NCBI GenBank assembly: GCA_964651405.1
Contig: CAZYZB010000006.1
Location: forward strand, 1 to 33,938
Source of the DNA: JAWBOD01 sp964651405
GTDB taxonomy: Archaea; Aenigmatarchaeota; Aenigmatarchaeia; Aenigmatarchaeales; Aenigmatarchaeaceae
Length of the DNA: 33,938 nucleotides
Direction of reading: 5' to 3'
Shown: in pieces, positions 13,377 through 20,089 of the stretch
Numbering within the stretch: position 1 is the stretch's first letter
Layout of the letters: each line of letters starts with the position of its first letter
Made by a program: the position numbers and the translations under genes
Notes under the pieces: model-generated
Databases searched by the model: none
What the model saw: only the letters and a program-made list of their open reading frames with translations
Told to the model about the DNA's origin: nothing

Positions 13377-13390
13377 ACTACCACACTGAC
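13377..13390 (-). other. Possible tRNA 5' fragment
   Basis: GTCAGTG-TG-GTAG on the minus strand ends at the endonuclease ATG. GTCAGTG pairs in all seven positions (one G-T) with CGCTGAC of the orphan 3' fragment at 11856-11884, and TG occupies positions 8-9. A TATA-like TTTTAAATTAACC lies about 30 nt upstream. There is no D-loop GG, so this is at best a stub. Confidence 0.3.
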
Positions 13391-13426
13391 AAGACTAATT
13401 CTATTTGGTAGGTTAATTTAAAATAA

Positions 13427-14107
13427 TTACTTAGATGTGTGCTTCTTTTTAAAGAAATAGCTTGAATAAGAATCTAACGTAGGATAGAAGTATTCCTTTC
13501 CAACCCATCTTGTCAGGATTCTGATTATAGGGACGTCAAACAAAACAAGAGCATACATCTCAGCTATTTTAACCAAGTCTAGCCATTTTTTGTCTTCTTT
13601 CTTTTCTGGTATATTCCAACAATATTCTATATATAGGACGGTAAGCAAGAATCTTTCTATCAAATCGTCCAGATAATAATCTAGAACATTTTCCTCTAAC
13701 AAGCAGCCTATCAGGTAGTTAGTAAAAATATCATCATTTTCTTGAATAACGCTTTTAACAGTTGACCTTAGCTTACCTTTATTGTATATTTTAACAAACT
13801 TCTTTTCTCTATAAAGGTCTGGATAGCCGGAGTTGATTACCCTAAATATCTCATCTGAAACTATTTTGAAGAAGTTTTCAAGTATTGGCTTATATTCGTA
13901 TTCTTTATCAACCTTAATTTCCTTTACTAGTTTTTGGTTGATAAGCGAACCTAGTTCTTCAGCTATGGCTGTTTTACTTTTTTTCAGTTTTTCTGCTACG
14001 TTTGCTATAGTCGGAGAAAATTCACGATAGTCCTTGTTGGATTGGACGTTAACTAGGAAAGAAAAAAGTTTCATTAGTTCTAACGAATCTTCTATCTTAT
14101 CTTTCAT
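13427..14107 (-). CDS. Winged-helix transcriptional regulator-like protein
   Basis: About 226 residues from the ATG at 14107, which is preceded by AGTGATTTTC (Shine-Dalgarno); a GTG at 14116 is the longer option. Residues 5-70 look like a winged helix: SPTIANVAEKLKKSKTAIAEELGSLINQKLVKEIKVDKEYEY, with recognition helix and wing. The remainder is an all-helical domain rich in aromatic and acidic residues (LEENVLDYYLDDLIERFLLT) that may bind a ligand or partner. No family name can be given with confidence. It stands alone between the endonuclease and tRNA-Lys. Confidence 0.6.
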   Translation of the reverse strand: MKDKIEDSLELMKLFSFLVNVQSNKDYREFSPTIANVAEKLKKSKTAIAEELGSLINQKLVKEIKVDKEYEYKPILENFFKIVSDEIFRVINSGYPDLYREKKFVKIYNKGKLRSTVKSVIQENDDIFTNYLIGCLLEENVLDYYLDDLIERFLLTVLYIEYCWNIPEKKEDKKWLDLVKIAEMYALVLFDVPIIRILTRWVGKEYFYPTLDSYSSYFFKKKHTSK

Positions 14108-14204
14108 GAAAATCACTTATTCAGCAAGTGCTGCATTTCATATTTTAATGGTTATTCTTATCATATATTATTATTGTTTTACGTCTAAAGTAAAAAAGAA
14201 AAGG

Positions 14205-14340
14205 TGGGCCCAACGGGATTCGAACCCGCGACTTCTTGGTTTGAAGAGTTAGTTTTCTTCCTGTCATCACGCTTTCGCGTTAAACATGCTTTTATCGACA
14301 GATAAAAGCCAAGCACTCTACCAGCCTGAGTTATGAGCCC
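14205..14340 (-). tRNA. tRNA-Lys(UUU) with 62-nt structured intron
   Basis: Acceptor GGGCTCA/TGGGCCC, D-stem ACTC/GAGT, anticodon stem CTTGG/CCAAG, loop CTTTTAA (anticodon UUU), T-arm GCGGG-TTCGAAT-CCCGT, discriminator A; 74 nt mature. The intron (14241-14302) is at 37/38. Unlike the other introns, the expected central helix (CTTT against CTTC) does not form. Instead the anticodon loop pairs with the intron in a perfect 9-bp hairpin (GCTTTTATC / GATAAAAGC), and the intron also holds ACGC-GAAA-GCGT with a GNRA tetraloop and GAAGA/TCTTC. It contains GTGATGA, a perfect C box, but no clear D box. Confidence 0.9.
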
Positions 14341-14345
14341 ATGGT

Positions 14346-14606
14346 CTAATATTCCTTTAGTATGCTTTTAAGTTTTTCAATCTTGTCGCTTGTCAATTCT
14401 ATCCATAAACCAAAACTTCCGTTTATGTCTGATATTTCTATCATTCTTTTATAGCCTTCTTTTTCTGGTTCTATTATTACTTCTTTATTCTCTAATTCTA
14501 AAGTTAATTCTTTTCCTGTCAGATTCTTTGACTGCTCCGGCTTAAGTTCTAGCCATTGTATAAGTTTTTCAGCAGTTCCCTTGTCAATTTTCAGTATAAC
14601 TGACAT
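14346..14606 (-). CDS. Small hypothetical protein (86 aa)
   Basis: 86 residues, acidic and beta-rich: LIQWLELKPEQSKNLTGKEL, LELENKEVIIEPEKEGYK, INGSFGLWIELTSDKIEK. No family recognised. AGTGATTTT directly upstream of the ATG at 14606 is a good Shine-Dalgarno and supports coding. It sits tightly between tRNA-Lys (6 nt) and tRNA-Asp (12 nt), all on the minus strand, so it probably shares a transcript with the tRNAs. Confidence 0.65.
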   Translation of the reverse strand: MSVILKIDKGTAEKLIQWLELKPEQSKNLTGKELTLELENKEVIIEPEKEGYKRMIEISDINGSFGLWIELTSDKIEKLKSILKEY

Positions 14607-14617
14607 AAAATCACTAG

Positions 14618-14688
14618 CGCCCAGGTCGGGATTCGAACCCGAATCACAAGCTCGACAGGCTTATATACTGCCGTTGTACTACCCGGGC
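14618..14688 (-). tRNA. tRNA-Asp(GUC), no intron
   Basis: Acceptor GCCCGGG/CCTGGGC (one G-T), D-stem GTAC/GTAT, anticodon stem TAAGC/GCTTG, loop CTGTCGA (anticodon GUC), T-arm TCGGG-TTCGAAT-CCCGA, discriminator G; 71 nt. It is the only intron-less complete tRNA in the window. It shares a symmetric TATA box with the divergent HAD gene. Confidence 0.94.
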
Positions 14689-14713
14689 ATACTTATTTTT
14701 TTATTCGCAACAA

Positions 14714-14722
14714 TATTTAAAT
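14714..14722. promoter_or_regulatory. Bidirectional TATA box (tRNA-Asp / HAD)
   Basis: TATTTAAAT is near-palindromic, 30 nt before the tRNA-Asp 5' end on the minus strand and 25 nt before the HAD ATG at 14743 on the plus strand, so one box can serve both leaderless directions. Confidence 0.6.
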
Positions 14723-14742
14723 GCTTCAAAATAATTTCTTAT

Positions 14743-15396
14743 ATGATAAAACTGCTTATATTTGACTATAACGGCATCATAGCAGACTTTCCTGCAGAAA
14801 GATGGTATTATATAATGGGAATATTCATGAAGAGACATGACATAGATTCTAAGAGACAAGATATGCTGTGGAAGAGAATTAAAGATTCTGTAGACAATGG
14901 AAAAGTCAGCTTGAGTAAAGCGCAAGATATAACACTTAAAAAACTAGGAGTCAACAATGAGATTATTAAAAAATGGAAGGAACTGGACGTTAAGATAATT
15001 GAGAATAATTCCAAACTAAGGCCTTTTGTATTGCCAACCATCAAGAAACTGAAGAAAAAATATAAAATTGCAATACTTTCTGATGCTGTGCATGGCAGGA
15101 AAATAAAACATGAAACGTTGAGAAGGAATAAAATGAACATGCTTTTTGATGGAATATATTGTTCATGCGACATAGGAATTAAAAAGCCTGATAAAAGGGC
15201 ATTCTTCACTGTATTGAATCGATTCAAAGTAAAACCTAGTGAAGCTGTCTTCATAGGGCACTCGAAAGATGAGGTAGAAGGAGCCAGAAAATTCAAGATA
15301 AGGACAATAGCAGTTGATTGGAATAAAGGAGTTAAATCAGATTTTTACATTAAAAAATTCTCAGAAATTCCTAAGATTATAGAAAAGATAAAATAG
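14743..15396 (+). CDS. HAD-superfamily hydrolase
   Basis: 217 residues. ATG 14743 is chosen because a TATA box lies 25 nt upstream and the longer frame runs through tRNA-Asp. HAD motifs: motif I LLIFDYNGIIADF, motif II ILSDAVHG, motif III KKPDKRAFF and motif IV FIGHSKDEVEGARK. In motif I the second Asp of DxD is Asn (DYN), in motif IV the first acidic residue is His-Ser-Lys-Asp; phosphatases usually have DxD for acid/base catalysis, so this may be a slower phosphatase or a different HAD transferase. The cap insert (about 18-95) is helical as in beta-phosphoglucomutase-like proteins. It ends one base from the convergent 5S rRNA gene. Confidence 0.85.
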   Translation: MIKLLIFDYNGIIADFPAERWYYIMGIFMKRHDIDSKRQDMLWKRIKDSVDNGKVSLSKAQDITLKKLGVNNEIIKKWKELDVKIIENNSKLRPFVLPTIKKLKKKYKIAILSDAVHGRKIKHETLRRNKMNMLFDGIYCSCDIGIKKPDKRAFFTVLNRFKVKPSEAVFIGHSKDEVEGARKFKIRTIAVDWNKGVKSDFYIKKFSEIPKIIEKIK

Positions 15397-15397
15397 G

Positions 15398-15512
15398 GTC
15401 GCCAACGTCTTCGGTTTCCCATCTGTTCGATAGTACCACCGAAATCGATGAGACGATTCATTACTGAGTTCGGAACGGGATCAGATCTTACCATCTCTCT
15501 TTGATCGGCGAC
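15398..15512 (-). rRNA. rrf: 5S ribosomal RNA
   Basis: 115 nt on the minus strand. Termini GTCGCC and GGCGAC pair as helix I. The internal GATCCCGTTCCGAACTCAG matches the conserved loop-C/helix III region of 5S rRNA, and GGTGGTACTAT plus GATGGGAAACC match loop E/helix IV. It is isolated from 16S and 23S genes, common in DPANN archaea. A symmetric TATA box lies 28 nt upstream. Confidence 0.92.
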
Positions 15513-15535
15513 AAAGAATTATTACTTTCCAAATG

Positions 15536-15544
15536 TATTTAAAA
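15536..15544. promoter_or_regulatory. Bidirectional TATA box (5S rRNA / nucleotidyltransferase-like gene)
   Basis: TATTTAAAA is centred 28 nt from the 5S rRNA start (minus strand) and 26 nt from the ATG at 15566 (plus strand). Confidence 0.6.
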
Positions 15545-15565
15545 GTATCTTATTTTATTAAGTTT

Positions 15566-16144
15566 ATGGAAGATAAGAAACTAGTTCTAGTCTTAAGAGA
15601 ACTAGACAAAAAACTAAAAGACTTGAAATGGATTGTTCTTAGTGGTTTGGCTGTAAAGATTTATGCAAATCATAATAGAGAAGTTAAAGATATTGACATA
15701 CTTATACCAAACTGGAATGAATTTTGTGAGGCCTCTAAAAGATTTGGAAAAGATATTAGAAAGAGATTTTTAGAAAAGGAAAACTTTACAGCAAAAGATT
15801 CTGGCTTTGATTTAATTGTTAAAGGCGAAGATGTTGAAATAACAGCTGGTTTATGGGAAATGATTTTTGGAAATATAATATCAAAACCTAAAATAGACGA
15901 AGAGTGGATTAGTCACGCTCAAGAAAAGGAGTTTTTTGGTTTAAAGTTAAAACTACAGCCTTTAGAAGATTTGATAGTTCAAAAAATTGCAATGAACAGG
16001 AAAAAAGACAAAAAAGATTTGGAATATCTCTTACCCAAGATAAAAGAAGTGAATATAAGTTTCTTGAAAAAAGATGCTCAGAATTGGAATTGCTTAGAAA
16101 AAGTAGTTTCTGTTCTAGAGATTAATGGTAAGGATTCCTTATGA
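15566..16144 (+). CDS. Nucleotidyltransferase-fold protein (MNT/AbiEii-like)
   Basis: 192 residues from ATG 15566, chosen by the leaderless TATA spacing (the frame opens at 15533). IVLSGLAVKIYANHNREVKDIDILIPNW is the GG/GSxAxxxxxxxRxxxDxD core of pol-beta nucleotidyltransferases, with the two Asp of DIDIL; the usual GG is replaced by SG. LQPLEDLIVQKIAMNRKKDKKDLEYLL matches the C-terminal helix of AbiEii/type IV antitoxin-linked nucleotidyltransferases. No partner antitoxin is adjacent. It may be a solitary toxin-like or RNA-modifying enzyme. The 3' end overlaps the convergent gene by 23 nt. Confidence 0.72.
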   Translation: MEDKKLVLVLRELDKKLKDLKWIVLSGLAVKIYANHNREVKDIDILIPNWNEFCEASKRFGKDIRKRFLEKENFTAKDSGFDLIVKGEDVEITAGLWEMIFGNIISKPKIDEEWISHAQEKEFFGLKLKLQPLEDLIVQKIAMNRKKDKKDLEYLLPKIKEVNISFLKKDAQNWNCLEKVVSVLEINGKDSL

Positions 16145-16502
16145 TTCCTTCAAAAGGCATCTGTTCTTTAATTATGCCAATGGAAAGACCATAATTTCTA
16201 GCCTCTTCAAGTTTATCAGCTTGGCTTTCCTTAAATCTAAAAACCTTTCCAGAGAAAATGACTATCATCTCACCATCTTTACAAACATGCGTGTACCACT
16301 TGTTTTTTATTGTCATTTTTGCTTCTTTAAGGAAACTTTCCAAATATTCATCCTCTAGTTCAAAGTAAAGAAAGTGATATCTGCCTCCTTGCATTTCTAA
16401 ACCATTTACCCTAGTTCTAACTATTCTTATTTTATCTAATATCTTTTCATTTTCTAGGCTTTCTTTGATTATAACTCCCTTCCACATAGAATCATTTTTC
16501 AA
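16122..16502 (-). CDS. Hypothetical protein (126 aa)
   Basis: 126 residues, soluble. Blocks visible: MWKGVIIKESLENEKILDKI, GGRYHFLYFELED, NKWYTHVCKDGEMIVIFSGKVFRFKE and a terminal GIIKEQMPFEGIIRNPY. The MWKG...W.H layout suggests a small alpha/beta enzyme or ligand-binding protein, but I do not recognise the family. Start at 16502 or the Met at 16487. It overlaps rpiB by 11 nt, so the two are co-translated, hinting at a role next to pentose phosphate metabolism. Confidence 0.65.
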   Translation of the reverse strand: MKNDSMWKGVIIKESLENEKILDKIRIVRTRVNGLEMQGGRYHFLYFELEDEYLESFLKEAKMTIKNKWYTHVCKDGEMIVIFSGKVFRFKESQADKLEEARNYGLSIGIIKEQMPFEGIIRNPYH

Positions 16503-16956
16503 TTTCTCTTATTTTGTTCAATCTTCTGATGAATCTCTCACCGCTAGGTTCGTTGCCCTCAAAATCAGTTTTCAACCAAATATCAATAACTTTTTTAGAG
16601 AATTCTATATCCAAGAATTTTGCACTTAAGCAGAGAACATTCGAATTAAGATGTTCTCTGTCATGTTTTATAACGTCCAACGACTCTTCAGTTGGAGAAT
16701 AAATATTTGTGGCTATGATATTTCTGAATTTGTTTGAAGCAACTGTCATCCCAGTTCCAGTCAAGCAAATGAGAATACCTCTTTCATATTTACCTTTAGA
16801 GACAGCTTCGCAGACTTTTTTTGCAAAATCTGGAAAGTCGCAAGATTCTTTATTAAAAGTGCCAAAATCCTTGATATCATGCTTTGGTTTAAGATAATGA
16901 ACTATGTTTCGCTTTAGCTCAAAGCCTGCATGGTCAGAGCCTATTGCTATTTTCAT
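16492..16956 (-). CDS. rpiB: Ribose 5-phosphate isomerase B (RpiB/LacAB family)
   Basis: About 154 residues from the ATG at 16956. N-terminal MKIAIGSDHAGFELK is the RpiB phosphate/substrate motif with Asp-His; GILICLTGTGMTVASNKF is the anion-hole loop with the catalytic Cys. The usual sequence there is CGTGxG; here it is CLTGTG, with Leu in place of Gly. HDREHLNSNVLCLSAKF contains the HxxxNxLxLG motif. It interconverts ribose 5-phosphate and ribulose 5-phosphate. Small archaea usually use RpiA, so this bacterial-type enzyme may be acquired. It lies 15 nt downstream of tRNA-Tyr on the same strand. Confidence 0.88.
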   Translation of the reverse strand: MKIAIGSDHAGFELKRNIVHYLKPKHDIKDFGTFNKESCDFPDFAKKVCEAVSKGKYERGILICLTGTGMTVASNKFRNIIATNIYSPTEESLDVIKHDREHLNSNVLCLSAKFLDIEFSKKVIDIWLKTDFEGNEPSGERFIRRLNKIREIEK

Positions 16957-16970
16957 AAAAATCAAAAAAA

Positions 16971-17086
16971 TCCCAACTGAGGGATTCGCACCCTCAACCT
17001 ATCGGTTTCTGTTTGAGCGATTGCTAAGTGCTTTATGCAAACGCAAAAAGCTACAGCCGATCGCTCTGCTATTGAGCTAAGTTGGG
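16971..17086 (-). tRNA. tRNA-Tyr(GUA) with 44-nt intron and altered D/T-loop contact
   Basis: Acceptor CCCAACT/AGTTGGG with the C1-G72 pair of archaeal Tyr, D-stem GCTC/GAGC, anticodon stem ATCGG/CCGAT, loop CTGTAGA (anticodon GUA), variable AGGTT, T-stem GAGGG/CCCTC, discriminator A; 72 nt mature. The intron (17007-17050) at 37/38 has a perfect BHB: central helix CTGT/ACAG, bulges AG^C and AA^A. The D-loop is AATAGCA, so position 18 is A, not G; the T-loop is TGCGAAT, so position 55 is G, not T. These two positions normally pair. Confidence 0.92.
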
Positions 17087-17122
17087 ATATTCAAGAATTA
17101 AAATTTGTAAGTATTTAAAAAT

Positions 17123-17424
17123 TCATTTAAATTTACTTAATAGCTCTTCCATTTCTTTAAAGGCTGGTTTAACTCTTTTCAAAAAATTATATCCTTTTTC
17201 AGAAATTTCATATACTGTATATTCTATATCATTATCTGACTTTTTTGGATTTTATTTATTAGATCACTTCCTTGGAGGAAAGTTAAATAATTATTAGACA
17301 TGATAAAACTAAGGTTTGCTCCATACATTATATGAGTGGGTCTAGTCTCAATTTCATCTGCCTTATTTTTTCGAAGAAGTTCTAAAATATCAAAAATTAT
17401 CTGCGATTTATTTCTTCTTGTCAT
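17123..17424 (-). pseudogene. Frameshifted winged-helix DNA-binding protein
   Basis: The first frame gives MTRRNKSQIIFDILELLRKN and RPTHIMYGANLSFIMSNNYL, the start of the archaeal small winged-helix family (HTH_45-like, with THIMY-ANLS). It then runs out as QKSQIMI. One base later in the next frame the family's second half appears: SDNDIEYTVYEISEKGYNFL and KRVKPAFKEMEELLSKFK, then TGA at 17123. The break is at a run of six T (plus strand 17244-17249); one more base would restore a protein of about 100 residues. It may be a recent mutation, a sequencing error in a homopolymer, or slippage. Intact relatives are autoregulators or general DNA-binding proteins. Confidence 0.75.
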
Positions 17425-17454
17425 AAGACTAATTTTAAAGAAAACTTTAAATTC

Positions 17455-18858
17455 TTATCTTGAAACCTTTACAGTCACAATTTTTGACTCTTCTTTTTCA
17501 GGATATAAAGAAACTCTATTAGAGTGTTTTAATGTAATTCCCTTACCACTAGCAGTCTTAGCTAAGGCAGGTGGCAGATTAACCTTTCTTGAGACATCTA
17601 TGTTAGGCCTAATTGTGTAATGTAAAACTCTTTCTTCATTAGGTCTTAAACCTCCTAGCTTCCATATAAGTTCTATTCCATTTGCAACCTTTCTTATCAA
17701 CGGCTTTACGGTTTCAAACTTACTTACAACCGAAAAGTTCGGTGGAATTATATCCCTTATAGCAACCTTTTCAACTGCCTTCCTTCTGCTTCTTAGATGC
17801 AAAGAAATTGAAATGTCTTTACCAAACTTAAATTTTGACTTCCCTATCACATTCTTGCTAAAAGTAAAGACACTAGATTGCCAATATATAAGAGCTATGG
17901 CTAAAACAACAGCTATTATTAAAACATAAGCCGGCCAATAGATTTCATTATAGTTTAAACTAGTGCTTTCTCCAGGTCTAAGAGAAGTTTTCCAAAAATA
18001 ATAACCTGTCATCATTCCAGTTGGTGATGGTCCTGAAACAATAGAATACCAACTCTTTGGAGAAGCTGACAACAAATCTGCTTCAGCCTCGGTGTTTCCT
18101 TTGTTAATGGCAGTCACTGTCGCTAAACTCCCAAACGGTGTGGAAGAAAAGCTTTTACTGTATACAATATTTTGTATAACAGGTATAGAAAATGAATCAG
18201 ACTCTTGATACATGACATTTCCGTTAACATCAATAAGTATTATATCAATGTTGTAGCTCTTTGGGTCCATATCCTTCAAATCAAGAGAAGTTGTGAAATC
18301 CCTTTTTTCACCAGTGTCCAATTTACCTAGTGAAACTGTTTTTTGCTGGTCTCCATACTTCAAGATTAAGGCTAAGTCCAAGTTTCTTGAACCAACATTA
18401 ATGATTTCCCCTGTAACATCAACCCTGTCTATGCAAGTCTTACAACTTAATGAAACATCCTTCATTATAGCAGAAGTTATTTGGACAATATTAACAAGTA
18501 ATGGCATTTCTACATAGTCTCCAGAAGAGACTCTTGAAACTTTAAGAAAATATTGATATATATTTGGTAAGGCATCTCTGCTAGGATTTACTTTTATTAA
18601 TATAAAATTGCTACCCTCACTAGGAACCTTTAAAACTCCCTCTTCAGGAGTTACCCACTCCTTTGGCATTCCTAGCAAAGCTATTGTAAACCAATCTTCA
18701 GACAAGGGATTGTTGATCATCAATTTTATGTAATCTGTTTTAGTTGCATAAAAGACATAATCTGCTTTTTTATCAACATCAATTGAAAAATCTGCTGCAA
18801 GTGTCAATTGCAACAAAAGTGAGAACGCTATAAGAAATGAAAATAATAGCTTTTTCAT
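17455..18858 (-). CDS. Secreted membrane-anchored protein with CARDB-like domains
   Basis: About 467 residues from the ATG at 18858 (ATG at 18867 is possible). A signal peptide MKKLLFSFLIAFSLLLQLTLA is followed by an extracellular beta-rich region (about 22-310): an NPCBM-like segment with FTIALLGMPKEWVTPEEG, a CARDB-like domain with DVSLSCKTCIDRVDVTGEIINVGSRNL and a third beta domain. One transmembrane helix (about 314-332, YVLIIAVVLAIALIYW) precedes a C-terminal domain of about 130 residues (RDIIPPNFSVVSKFETVKPLI, LRPNEERVLHYTI) that looks like a DUF11/BatA-type fold. This topology suggests a cell-envelope sensor or scaffold. It follows aIF2-gamma by 22 nt and shares its strand. Confidence 0.7.
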   Translation of the reverse strand: MKKLLFSFLIAFSLLLQLTLAADFSIDVDKKADYVFYATKTDYIKLMINNPLSEDWFTIALLGMPKEWVTPEEGVLKVPSEGSNFILIKVNPSRDALPNIYQYFLKVSRVSSGDYVEMPLLVNIVQITSAIMKDVSLSCKTCIDRVDVTGEIINVGSRNLDLALILKYGDQQKTVSLGKLDTGEKRDFTTSLDLKDMDPKSYNIDIILIDVNGNVMYQESDSFSIPVIQNIVYSKSFSSTPFGSLATVTAINKGNTEAEADLLSASPKSWYSIVSGPSPTGMMTGYYFWKTSLRPGESTSLNYNEIYWPAYVLIIAVVLAIALIYWQSSVFTFSKNVIGKSKFKFGKDISISLHLRSRRKAVEKVAIRDIIPPNFSVVSKFETVKPLIRKVANGIELIWKLGGLRPNEERVLHYTIRPNIDVSRKVNLPPALAKTASGKGITLKHSNRVSLYPEKEESKIVTVKVSR

Positions 18859-18889
18859 AAGAATCATTCGTATTTCAAGCTTAAATATT

Positions 18890-20089
18890 TTATTCTACAA
18901 ATCCCCAACCAACGAGTTTCCATTTCTCCATAACTCTTCTCGCCAAGACAACCCTATCTCCCTTATCAGCGCAAACAGGCAGCTTAAGTTCCAAGTCGCA
19001 AATGTCCTTTTTAAGGTTTTTTACTATACCCAATGTTCTCGCTGTTCCAACGCTTGTCATGAGTTGCTCGCCGACTCTTAAAAGTTCTATTTTTTCCTCT
19101 GGAAACTTGAAAACATTAAACTTTAATTTAAGGTTGCTTAAAACAGGAGGCAAATCTCTACCTCCGACTGACCCTGTCAAGGAGTCTGCTTTTGTTAGCG
19201 TATTATCCAATCCTGTCATAACGCCAAGCAATCCACCTGCTCTAGCTGTTTCTAAATTTTTACCAGCCTTCTGCAAGCCTATGACCTTTGTTTTCAAAGT
19301 GATCCATTCATCCTTTATTTTTATACCAGGATTGATATCTATCTCATCTTCTAACTTTAATTCACCTTGAATCAAAGCTCCACCTATTACTCCACCCTTT
19401 AACTTCTCTATCTCTGTCCCAGGTTTATTTATGTCAAAAGATCTTACAATAAGCATTTTAGGCGGTTTGAAAGCATCCCTTTGAGGTGTAGGTATAAAAC
19501 TTTGTATTGCATCCAAAAGGCTATCAATATTAATTTTCTTTTCTGATGAAACTGGTATTATAGGTGCATTTTCAGCGATTGTTCCTTTGATGAAATTTTT
19601 AATTTGCTTATAATTTTCTAAAGCCTCTTCCTTGCTCACCAAATCTATTTTGGTTTGAACAATTATGATTTTCTTTATTCCAACTATGTTCAAGACAACC
19701 AAATGTTCTCTTGTTTGTGGTTGAGGGCATTTCTCATTTGCAGAAATTACGAACAAAATGCCATCCATGAGACTTGTACCTGAAAGAACAGTTGCCATCA
19801 ACGTCTCATGACCTGGTGCATCAACGAACGACAAGGTCCTTATTGGTTCGCATTTTTCAAAACATTTTGGACAAATTTCACTAGTGCAAAGCATGTTGCA
19901 CTTTTCACATTTGTATACAGTTGCATCCGCATAGCCTAGCTTGATGGTTATTCCCCTTTTCAATTCCTCTGAATGAACTGCTGTCCATTTTCCGGACAAG
20001 GCTTGGACTAAAGTGCTTTTACCATGGTCTACATGCCCAAGTGTACCAATATTTACTTCTGGTATTAATCTTTCATCAATCTCTGTCAT
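18890..20089 (-). CDS. Translation initiation factor aIF2 subunit gamma
   Basis: 399 residues. G1 GHVDHGKST, the switch region with RGITIKLGYADA, zinc knuckle CEKCNMLCTSEICPKCFEKC, G3 DAPGHE, G4 TKIDLV (Thr where Asn is usual), G5 VSSEKK, then two beta-barrel domains (GGVIGGALIQGELKLEDEI, VCADKGDRVVLARRV). It is the GTPase core of aIF2, which delivers initiator tRNA to the 30S subunit. Length is typical (about 410). Start ATG 20089 overlaps the CYTH gene stop as ATGA. The S6e / CYTH / aIF2-gamma order shows an inserted gene within a usual archaeal pair. Confidence 0.95.
   Translation of the reverse strand: MTEIDERLIPEVNIGTLGHVDHGKSTLVQALSGKWTAVHSEELKRGITIKLGYADATVYKCEKCNMLCTSEICPKCFEKCEPIRTLSFVDAPGHETLMATVLSGTSLMDGILFVISANEKCPQPQTREHLVVLNIVGIKKIIIVQTKIDLVSKEEALENYKQIKNFIKGTIAENAPIIPVSSEKKINIDSLLDAIQSFIPTPQRDAFKPPKMLIVRSFDINKPGTEIEKLKGGVIGGALIQGELKLEDEIDINPGIKIKDEWITLKTKVIGLQKAGKNLETARAGGLLGVMTGLDNTLTKADSLTGSVGGRDLPPVLSNLKLKFNVFKFPEEKIELLRVGEQLMTSVGTARTLGIVKNLKKDICDLELKLPVCADKGDRVVLARRVMEKWKLVGWGFVE

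Noticed and set aside
14581..14742. Longer N-terminus for the HAD hydrolase
   Set aside because: The frame extension crosses the tRNA-Asp gene; the TATA spacing and motif I support ATG 14743.
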